Position numbers and translations under genes: made by a program. Positions 1 through 5,688 of a stretch of 15,395 bases of DNA are shown one piece after another (the stretch's first letter is position 1; each line of letters opens with the position of its first letter). The DNA is from Pseudomonadota bacterium (GTDB lineage: Bacteria > Pseudomonadota > Alphaproteobacteria > Rhodobacterales > Rhodobacteraceae): NCBI GenBank assembly GCA_021813645.1, contig JAKAJW010000356.1, forward strand, positions 1 through 15,395. The letters run 5' to 3'. The notes under the pieces are model-generated. The model was not told the DNA's origin. It was given only the letters and a program-made list of their open reading frames with translations, and made no database searches.

Positions 1-1111
1 TTCCCTGTCTGAGTTCCATATAAAGCGTTTCCGCCGCCCCGACGCCACCGCCATCTGCGGCGCTTGCCAGGAACTCTTGCGGATCGGCATCCTTGCCGCC
101 CATCAGCCCGACGGGGGTTCCGGCCGCTATCACATCGCCCACATTGCCATAGACCGTATCGAGTCCGGCCAAGATGATGAGATACCCGCCCCCGGGTTCG
201 AGAACGATCACATTTCCGTAGTCCAGCAGCGGGCCGCGGTAGCGAATGGTCGCAGCCCAGGGCGCGGTGACGATGGCGCGCGGCGGCGTGGCGATGACCA
301 CGCCGGGGCGGGTGATGCCGGCGGCGTCGGGCTGGCCGGCGTGACGCAGGATCGTGCCGGCGACCGGCCAGGGCAGCTCGCCCTTGGCAGAGGCGAACTC
401 GCGCTGCGGATCGGCCTGGCCCAGGCGGCGGTCGGACAGCGCCTCGGCGAACTGGCCGAGGGTGGAGATGCTCTTGGCCAGGGTGGCGAGCTCTTCGGGG
501 CTTTCGGTCAGCCGGGTCGGCAGGTCCTTGCGGTTGTCGATCGCCTGGCTGAGATCGAGCCGTGCCGCCTCGATCGCCGACATCCCTGAGCGCAGCGTCG
601 CCATCGCCTGCTGCTGGCTGGCGCGCAGCGCGGCGATCTCTTCCAGGCTCTTGCGCAGGCTCTCCGCCTCGGCCTGGAGCCCCGGCATGACGTCGGAGAC
701 GAGCATGCCGGAGCGGACGGTGTCGAGCGGCCCCTCGGGATTGACGAGCAGCAGCGGACCCGACGTGCGGCCGATCGCCGAGAGCACGCCGAGCAGCCGC
801 GAGATACGGTCGCGCTTGGCGTTCAACTGGGCCTCCAGCGCGTCTTCGCGGAAGGTGACCCGGCGCAGCCCGTCGCGCAGCGCGGCCAGGCCGGCCTCGT
901 AGGCCTGGATGGTCTTGGTCAGGGCGGCGACGCGGTCCCTGGCGGTGGCGGCCGCCTTCAGCCCCTCGATCGCGCCTTGCAGCCCGGCGGCGGCGGCGCG
1001 GGCCTGGATCGCCGCGGCGTCTTCGGCCCGGCCCGGCCCGGCCTGGACGAGCGCCAGGGCCAGAGCCAGCGCGCCGGTCGCGACGAGGCGGGGGCCCGGG
1101 CGGCGGATCAT
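1..1111 (-). CDS. envC: Murein hydrolase activator EnvC (partial, C-terminus beyond the left edge)
   Basis: Periplasmic EnvC-type activator of the amidases that split septal peptidoglycan. Residues 1-29 form a Sec signal peptide (two Arg, then an Ala/Leu-rich core ending near GRA). Residues about 30-230 are rich in Ala, Leu, Arg, Glu and Gln with heptad character, consistent with the coiled coil of the family. From about residue 246 (LPWPVAGT) a LytM/M23-like domain follows, with recognisable pieces DYGNVIVLEPGGGYL and AGTPVGLMGG. The HxxxD and HxH zinc ligands of active M23 peptidases are absent, as expected of an activator rather than an enzyme. The frame is still open at ETLYMELRQG, just before the usual family end, so probably only some 10-20 residues are missing. 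The ATG overlaps the gpmI stop by four bases, so translation is probably coupled. It could be called a generic M23-like protein, but the layout favours EnvC. Confidence 0.88.
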   Translation of the reverse strand, partial: MIRRPGPRLVATGALALALALVQAGPGRAEDAAAIQARAAAAGLQGAIEGLKAAATARDRVAALTKTIQAYEAGLAALRDGLRRVTFREDALEAQLNAKRDRISRLLGVLSAIGRTSGPLLLVNPEGPLDTVRSGMLVSDVMPGLQAEAESLRKSLEEIAALRASQQQAMATLRSGMSAIEAARLDLSQAIDNRKDLPTRLTESPEELATLAKSISTLGQFAEALSDRRLGQADPQREFASAKGELPWPVAGTILRHAGQPDAAGITRPGVVIATPPRAIVTAPWAATIRYRGPLLDYGNVIVLEPGGGYLIILAGLDTVYGNVGDVIAAGTPVGLMGGKDADPQEFLASAADGGGVGAAETLYMELRQG

Positions 1112-2628
1112 CGGTCGATCAGGCTCTGTCCGGTCATTTCGGGCGGCGGGGCGATCTGCATCAGTTCCAGCAGCGTCGGGGCAAGATCGGACAGCCGGCC
1201 GGCGTGCAGCTTGGCCCCCGCGGGCCCGCCGACCAGGATGACCGGCACCGGGTTGGTGGTATGTGCGGTATGCGGCCCGCCAGTGACCGGATCGACCATC
1301 TTTTCGCAATTGCCGTGATCGGCGGTGACGATCATCGCGCCGCCTTCCTGGCCGAGCGCCTCGACCACCTGGGCCAGGCCGCGGTCCACCGCCTCGCAGG
1401 CGGCGATGGCGGCGGGCAGGCTGCCGGTGTGGCCGACCATGTCGGGATTGGCGAAGTTCACCACGATCAGGTCATAGCGGTGATGGATCGCCGCCAGCAG
1501 ATGCTCGGTCACCTCGGCGGCCGACATCTCGGGCTTCAGGTCGTAGGTGGCGACCTTGGGCGAGGGGGCCATGTAGCGGTCTTCGCCCGGTTCGGGGCTT
1601 TCCTTGCCGCCGTTCAGGAAGAAGGTGACATGGGGGTATTTTTCGGTCTCGGCGATGTGGAACTGGCTGCGGCCATGCTGCGCCACCCATTCCGCCAGCG
1701 TGTTCTTGACCACCTGCTTGGGATAGACGGTGGCCATGAAAGCGTTGTGGTCCTTGGAGTAATCGACCATGCCGAGGAGCCTGGCCCAGGCCGGGCGGGC
1801 GCCGGTGGCGAAGCCGTCGAAGCCCGGCTCGCCGATCGCGCGGAGGATTTCGCGGGCACGGTCGGCGCGGAAGTTCAGACAGAAGAACCCGTCGCCGCCG
1901 CGCGCGCCGCGATAGCCCTCGATCACCGTGGGGACGATGAATTCGTCGGTCTCGCCGCGGTCGTAGGCGGCCTGCACGGCCGCGCCGGCATCGGCGGCGG
2001 CCGGGCCCTCGGCCTGCACCATGGCATCGTAGGCCTTCTTCACCCGGTCCCAGCGGTTGTCGCGGTCCATCGCGAAGTAGCGGCCGACCACGGTGCCGAT
2101 ACGGGCGCCGGGCGGCAGCGCCTTCTGCAGCTCGGCGACGAAGCCCCGGGCCGAAGTCGGCGGCACGTCGCGGCCGTCGGTCACCGCATGGATGACGACC
2201 GGCACGCCGGCGGCGGCGACGATTTCCGCCGCGCGGATCAGATGGGCGATATGGCCATGCACACCGCCGTCGGAGACCACGCCCATCAGATGAGCGCTGC
2301 CGCCCGAGGCCTGCAGCGTGGCGATGAAGGCGCGTAGGGCGGCGTTCTGCTCGAACTCGCCGGCTTCGATCGCATGGTCGATCATGCCGAGGTCCATCCA
2401 GACGATGCGGCCGGCGCCGATGTTCATGTGGCCGACCTCGGAATTGCCCATCTGGCCCGCCGGCAGGCCGACGTCCTTGCCATGGGTGACCAGCGTGGCA
2501 TGCGGGCAGCTGGCCATCAGCCGGTCGAAGGTGGGGGTGTCGGCCAGATAGGGCGCGTTGGCGGTGGTGTCCGGGCTCAGGCCCCAGCCGTCGAGAATGC
2601 AGAGAACGACGGGCTTCGGTGCGGGCAT
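1108..2628 (-). CDS. gpmI: 2,3-bisphosphoglycerate-independent phosphoglycerate mutase
   Basis: Cytoplasmic, dimanganese-dependent glycolytic and gluconeogenic enzyme that interconverts 3- and 2-phosphoglycerate through a phosphoserine intermediate. The 506 residues match the family length of about 510. LCILDGWG near the N-terminus carries the metal ligand Asp14. MGNSEVGHMNIGAGR places the phosphorylated nucleophile at Ser63. TADHGNCEKM (Asp437, His438) and PHTAHTTNPVP (His456) are the C-terminal metal-binding motifs of the alkaline-phosphatase fold. The ATG has an AGGAG ribosome-binding site seven bases upstream. The gene lies 91 bp after rlmH, in a gap with strong inverted repeats, and its stop overlaps the envC start (ATGA). 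The gpmI-envC pairing is common in alphaproteobacteria. No key residue is missing. Confidence 0.98.
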   Translation of the reverse strand: MPAPKPVVLCILDGWGLSPDTTANAPYLADTPTFDRLMASCPHATLVTHGKDVGLPAGQMGNSEVGHMNIGAGRIVWMDLGMIDHAIEAGEFEQNAALRAFIATLQASGGSAHLMGVVSDGGVHGHIAHLIRAAEIVAAAGVPVVIHAVTDGRDVPPTSARGFVAELQKALPPGARIGTVVGRYFAMDRDNRWDRVKKAYDAMVQAEGPAAADAGAAVQAAYDRGETDEFIVPTVIEGYRGARGGDGFFCLNFRADRAREILRAIGEPGFDGFATGARPAWARLLGMVDYSKDHNAFMATVYPKQVVKNTLAEWVAQHGRSQFHIAETEKYPHVTFFLNGGKESPEPGEDRYMAPSPKVATYDLKPEMSAAEVTEHLLAAIHHRYDLIVVNFANPDMVGHTGSLPAAIAACEAVDRGLAQVVEALGQEGGAMIVTADHGNCEKMVDPVTGGPHTAHTTNPVPVILVGGPAGAKLHAGRLSDLAPTLLELMQIAPPPEMTGQSLIDR

Positions 2629-2665
2629 TCTGGGCTCCTTCGGCGGATCGCGGTTGTTCTACGCC

Positions 2666-2729
2666 GCGCCGGGGCGGGGGGCAACTGCGCGGCGCTCACG
2701 TTTTGCCCCGGCGCCCGGGTCAGACCCGG
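2666..2729 (-). repeat. Abutting inverted repeats in the rlmH-gpmI junction
   Basis: Two perfect inverted repeats lie end to end. Arms 2715-2721 and 2723-2729 (CCGGGTC/GACCCGG) enclose the rlmH stop codon. Arms 2666-2675 and 2705-2714 (GCGCCGGGGC/GCCCCGGCGC, 10 bp) enclose 29 bases. A third pairing, GGGGCAA at 2678-2684 with TTGCCCC at 2703-2709, would compete with the 10-bp stem because it shares bases 2705-2709. In the minus-strand transcript these would fold between rlmH and gpmI and leave the gpmI ribosome-binding site free. No T-tract follows, so this is not a typical intrinsic terminator. Its role, whether attenuation, mRNA stabilisation or nothing, is inference. Confidence 0.45.
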
Positions 2730-3190
2730 TGATAGGGGCTGCCGGAGAGGATGGTGGCGGCGCGGTAGAGCTGTTCGGCCAGCATGGCGCGGACCAGCAG
2801 ATGCGGCCAGACCATCGGGCCGAAGGACAGCGCCAGATCGGCGCGGCCGCGCAACTCGGGCGCGAGCCCGTCGGCGCCGCCGATCAGCAGGGCGAGATCC
2901 TGTCGGCCGCTATCCCGCAGCCGCGCCAGTTCGGCGGCGAAATCGGGGGAGGTCAGCAGCTTGCCGCGTTCGTCCAGCACCCAGACCGCGGCGCCGGCGG
3001 GGATCGACCGGTCGAGCAGCTGCGCCTCGGCCGCGCGGCCGCCGCCCTTGCGGTCTTCCACCTCGACGACCGTCGCCGGGCCGAGCCCCAGGGGCCGCCC
3101 GGTTCGGTCGAACCGTGACAGGTAATCGTCGGTCAGCGTGCGCTCGGGGCCGGTGCGCTGCCGGCCGACGGCGCAGATGTGCAGCCGCAT
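2720..3190 (-). CDS. rlmH: 23S rRNA (pseudouridine-1915-N3)-methyltransferase RlmH
   Basis: SPOUT-class methyltransferase that uses S-adenosylmethionine to methylate N3 of pseudouridine 1915 in helix 69 of 23S rRNA on assembled 70S ribosomes. The 156 residues equal the usual family length (about 155-160). LLIGGADGL is the SAM-binding loop, and the C-terminal half (FGPMVWPHLLVRAMLAEQLYRA, ending SPYHRV) is the trefoil-knot and conserved tail of RlmH. The ATG at 3190 gives the family N-terminus MRLHICAVGR. The frame stays open further upstream, but that stretch overlaps rsfS in another frame and is not RlmH-like. The A of the start codon is also the last base of the rsfS stop (TGATG), a classic coupling arrangement. 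Confidence 0.97.
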   Translation of the reverse strand: MRLHICAVGRQRTGPERTLTDDYLSRFDRTGRPLGLGPATVVEVEDRKGGGRAAEAQLLDRSIPAGAAVWVLDERGKLLTSPDFAAELARLRDSGRQDLALLIGGADGLAPELRGRADLALSFGPMVWPHLLVRAMLAEQLYRAATILSGSPYHRV

Positions 3191-3552
3191 CAGACCCGCG
3201 CGGCGCGGGCCGTCGGCATCCACATCTTTTCGAGCTGATAGAACTCGCGCACCTCGGGGCGGAAGACATGGACGATCACGTCGCCCGCGTCGATCAGCAC
3301 CCAGTCGCCGGTTTCCTTGCCTTCCATCTTGCAGCTCTGGCCGGCGTCGGTCTTCAGCCGGTCGGCGAGCTTCTCGGCGATGGCGCTGACCTGCCGGGAG
3401 GACCGGCCGGAGCACACGACCATGTAGTCGGCGACGTCCGATCGGCCGCGCAGGTCAATCGTGACAACGTCTTCCGCCTTGTCGTCGTCGAGGGAAGCGA
3501 GGATGCGGTTCAGGAGCTCCTGGCCGGAGTCCGTTGCGCCCGGCGCCGTCAT
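3190..3552 (-). CDS. rsfS: Ribosomal silencing factor RsfS
   Basis: RsfS/Iojap-family protein that binds uL14 of the 50S subunit and blocks 30S joining when nutrients are scarce. Family motifs are clear: DVADYMVVCSGRSSRQVSAI, then EGKETGDWVLIDAGDVIVHVF, and the terminal REFYQLEKMW. The ATG at 3552 is chosen because GAGG stands six bases upstream and the resulting 120 residues fit the family. The frame is open as far as 3828, and a GTG at 3621 (VTEDNVLSQP) is an alternative start, but the upstream residues are Ala/Pro/Arg-rich and look like chance GC-rich coding. It shares one base with rlmH. A sigma-70-like promoter candidate lies about 100 bases upstream. Confidence 0.93.
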   Translation of the reverse strand: MTAPGATDSGQELLNRILASLDDDKAEDVVTIDLRGRSDVADYMVVCSGRSSRQVSAIAEKLADRLKTDAGQSCKMEGKETGDWVLIDAGDVIVHVFRPEVREFYQLEKMWMPTARAARV

Positions 3553-3655
3553 CGGCGCCCTCGGTGCAGCGTTCGTGCCCGCTGCGGGCAGGGGTTGAGA
3601 CAGGACATTGTCCTCCGTCACACGCGCCGACCGGACCCCGGCGCTGGGTCTGCTA

Positions 3656-3684
3656 AACGTAGCATCGCCGGGGCCGGATCTCAA
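3656..3684 (-). promoter_or_regulatory. Candidate sigma-70-type promoter for rsfS
   Basis: On the minus strand TTGAGA (3684-3679) and TACGTT (3661-3656) are separated by exactly 17 bases. The first matches the -35 consensus at five of six positions; the second matches the -10 consensus at only three. Transcription would begin near 3649, giving a leader of about 95 bases before the rsfS ATG. It is the best hexamer pair I noticed in this gap, but the -10 is weak. Confidence 0.38.
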
Positions 3685-3804
3685 TGAGGCGGTCGGATCT
3701 GACGGCGCGACCGGACGAAACGGCGCAGGACGGGCCGCGGGGCGGGGCCGCGCCGGGGCCGGTTGTGGCCGGGCAAAGCCTTGGAAAGGCAGGAAAAGTC
3801 GCCG

Positions 3805-3859
3805 ACCGATTTGGCACCGAAAGAACACCGATTTCGCACCGACATTTGACCGACATTTT
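3805..3859. repeat. Five ACCGA repeats at exact 11-bp spacing
   Basis: ACCGA occurs at 3805, 3816, 3827, 3838 and 3849, each exactly 11 bases after the last. The units continue TTTGGC, AAGAAC, TTTCGC, CATTTG and CATTTT, so conservation is strongest in the first five bases, with a T-rich second half in four units. Neither the 11 bases before (from 3794) nor those after (from 3860) continue the pattern. The period is not a multiple of three, so this is not a protein repeat. One repeat per helical turn suggests a row of binding sites on one DNA face; the binding protein is unknown. Confidence 0.7.
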
Positions 3860-3900
3860 GGGCCTACGGGTGCCCAGAGCGACCTGTTTCGGGCGGCGGC

Positions 3901-4455
3901 TCAGTTCGGGCAGCGGGCGATCGGCGCGGCCTCGGGGCCGAGATAGGCGGCCAGGGTGGTGCCTTCGGGCAGCAGCGACAGCCGCGGCGCCCCAGGGGCG
4001 GGCTGGATCGCCAGCCGCAGCGGGCCGGCGGGATCGGCCGCGTCGGTGCTGCGACAGGGGGTGAAGCTGACGTCGATCTGCGCCAGCGGGGCGGCGCGGG
4101 CGGCGCGCCAGGCGGCGACCTGGGCCTCGAGCGCGGCGAACTGCGCCTGGGCCGGATCGGCGAGGGCAAGGGCGATCTCGGGGCCGGCGGGATCGGCGGC
4201 GGTCAGCGGATCGTCGGAACGGACGGTTTCCTGGGTCTGCGGATTGGTGGCGCTGACCCGCAGCGCGGCCGAGCCGGGCAGCAGGGCGAAGCCGGGCGGC
4301 AGGCTGAGGGTGACGCGCAACTCGGCCGGTGCGGCGGAGAGCGGGTCGGAGATCTTGAAGGCGAGCGCGGCGGCGGGCAGCATGGCGAGGGCGGCGGCGA
4401 CCGCGGCGGCACGGCGGCGGGGCGATTTCCAGGCGGAAGCCGGGCGGGCGGTCAT
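3901..4455 (-). CDS. Putative secreted protein of unknown function
   Basis: I do not recognise a family. The 184-residue protein begins with an Arg-rich n-region (SPRRR, residues 11-15) and an Ala/Leu core ending AALA near residue 32, a good Sec signal peptide, so a periplasmic location is inferred. The mature part starts FKISDPLSA, is rich in Ala, Pro and Leu, and contains only two cysteines (134 and 182), which could form a disulfide. A short Ala/Gln-rich helix-like stretch lies around 100-120. The ATG at 4455 is preferred because it starts directly before the signal peptide and has GAGGA 11 bases upstream; an in-frame ATG at 4524 lacks a ribosome-binding site and would bury the signal. It sits downstream of the efflux operon and upstream of rsfS, where many alphaproteobacteria carry nadD. 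The gene is probably real, but the function is unknown. Confidence 0.6.
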   Translation of the reverse strand: MTARPASAWKSPRRRAAAVAAALAMLPAAALAFKISDPLSAAPAELRVTLSLPPGFALLPGSAALRVSATNPQTQETVRSDDPLTAADPAGPEIALALADPAQAQFAALEAQVAAWRAARAAPLAQIDVSFTPCRSTDAADPAGPLRLAIQPAPGAPRLSLLPEGTTLAAYLGPEAAPIARCPN

Positions 4456-4667
4456 CGGTCGAAGCGTCCTCGATCCTGGCCCGGCGTTGCCCGGCCATGC
4501 GCGGAAAGTCGCGCATTTCTCCATGAAAGCGTCACAAAGCGCAAGCTGGGCGGATGGTCGCGGCCGGTTTGCCGGGCCGAGCGTGGCGGAAGGGACTCAG
4601 CCTAGCCGAAGCGGTGGGCCGGGGCCGGGGCAGCCGAAGGGCCTTTTTTGGCCTTGTTAGAGCCTGT

Positions 4668-5687
4668 TCAGGACGAAATCCGACCCTCGGCCACCGTTAG
4701 CGTCAGCGCCGGTTCGGCGGCGCCGGGGTCGTGGATGGCGAGCCGGGCGCTGCGGTCGTCGAGCTGGGCGAGCAGGCTGACCACGGTGTTCTCGCCATCG
4801 GGATCCGCCGGGTCGGTGCGGAAGATCGGCAGGCCGCCCGGCGCGGCATCCTGCAGGATCGCCAGCGGCGGCCGGCCGAGCAGGGCCTCGGCCCGGCTCT
4901 GACGGTCGGCCGAGGAGCGGGTGATCTGCTGGGCGAGATCGGCCATGCCGGGATGGATCAGGTGATTGGCATGGGCGCTGGGCGCGGTCAGCTCGACCAC
5001 GGAAACCGCGGCGCCGGTGAATTCGACGCTGAACAGCCGGTGGTCGCCGGCCTGGGCCATGGCGAAATGGAAGCCGCCGGCGCGCGGCAGCGCCTCGATC
5101 AGCCGGATCGCCTGGTCGAGCGTGCGGCAGCCGAGCATGGCGCGGCCGACCAGCATGCGCGGCACCCCGGCGGGGGCATGGGCGGCGCGGACGTTGTTGA
5201 CGGTGACCACCAGGCCTTCGTCGTTCACGCCGAAGGCGCTGCCGGGCACCGAGCCGGGGTAGAAGAAGGCGGCAAAGCCGGGCGCGCCGGCCGGTGCGGC
5301 GCGGATCAGGCCGCACTCATGCCGTTCCTCGGGGTCGCCGTCCTCGTTATGGGCGATCAACCGGCTGGGGCCGGGCAGCATGACGGTGGTGCAGCCCTCG
5401 GGCAGATCGGCGCGCAGGTCGCCGCGCGAGATCCAGGCGAAGATCTGCTCGAAGGGCAGGTCGAGACCCTCGGCAAGACCCTCGACCTCGGCGAAGAGCT
5501 CTGGCAGGGCGCTACGGGTGGCCTCCTGCATCTGGCGCAGCCGGTCGCTGCCGGCCCAGGCCTGGGTCTGGGCCCAATAGGTCGAGGGCAGCACCAGCCG
5601 ACGCATCGGCGCGGCGCCGAAGCGGCCGAGGGCGCGGCCGATCTCGCGCGCGGGGCCGGCGGCAGCGAGCGGTTTCAGGACGGACAT
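4668..5687 (-). CDS. C45-family Ntn hydrolase, acyl-CoA:6-aminopenicillanate acyltransferase-like
   Basis: Member of the peptidase C45 / penicillin acyltransferase (IAT/AAT) family, N-terminal-nucleophile enzymes that form or cleave amide bonds. In fungal IAT the precursor self-cleaves at Gly102-Cys103 and the new N-terminal Cys is the nucleophile. Here EGCTTVMLP puts the equivalent pair at Gly98-Cys99, so a propeptide of about 98 residues and an active chain of about 241 are inferred. Further family landmarks are AHNEDGDPE, GVNDEGLVVTVNNVR, AGVPRMLVGRAML, FSVEFTG and HANHLIHPG. There is no signal peptide, so it is probably cytoplasmic. The 339 residues fit the family. The ATG has GGAGG six bases upstream, lying inside the last codons of the RND permease gene, and starts one base after that gene's stop. 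The real substrate cannot be read from the sequence; beta-lactam, N-acyl amino acid or peptide amides are possible. Confidence 0.85.
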   Translation of the reverse strand: MSVLKPLAAAGPAREIGRALGRFGAAPMRRLVLPSTYWAQTQAWAGSDRLRQMQEATRSALPELFAEVEGLAEGLDLPFEQIFAWISRGDLRADLPEGCTTVMLPGPSRLIAHNEDGDPEERHECGLIRAAPAGAPGFAAFFYPGSVPGSAFGVNDEGLVVTVNNVRAAHAPAGVPRMLVGRAMLGCRTLDQAIRLIEALPRAGGFHFAMAQAGDHRLFSVEFTGAAVSVVELTAPSAHANHLIHPGMADLAQQITRSSADRQSRAEALLGRPPLAILQDAAPGGLPIFRTDPADPDGENTVVSLLAQLDDRSARLAIHDPGAAEPALTLTVAEGRISS

Positions 5688-5688
5688 G

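Larger units (their letters stand above)
3553..3900. other. 348-bp intergenic region upstream of rsfS
   Basis: No credible gene lies between the unknown secreted-protein gene (stop at 3901) and rsfS. The stretch holds, in transcription order on the minus strand, an AT-richer segment with five phased ACCGA/TCGGT repeats (3805-3859), a short inverted repeat GCCTT-GGA-AAGGC (3778-3790), a very GC-rich stretch, and a promoter candidate (3656-3684). The open frames that cross it have no family character and change composition at no boundary. It is best read as the regulatory region of the rsfS-rlmH-gpmI-envC cluster. Confidence 0.6.

Noticed and set aside
246..1111. EnvC lacking zinc ligands as a broken M23 peptidase
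   Set aside because: Loss of the catalytic ligands is normal for EnvC-type amidase activators; not a pseudogene.
1204..3687. Long plus-strand open frames antisense to gpmI and rlmH
   Set aside because: They are shadows of well-supported minus-strand genes and contain only His/Gly/Arg/Ala-rich sequence.
3553..3828. N-terminal extension of RsfS of 92 residues
   Set aside because: The extension is Pro/Ala/Arg-rich without motifs, would overlap the candidate promoter, and the ATG at 3552 has a good ribosome-binding site.
4630..4660. Possible intrinsic terminator around the T6 run at 4644-4649
   Set aside because: The T-run is on the plus strand, where no gene ends; on the minus strand, the direction of the efflux operon, it is an A-run inside a loop of four-base arms (GGCC/GGCC).
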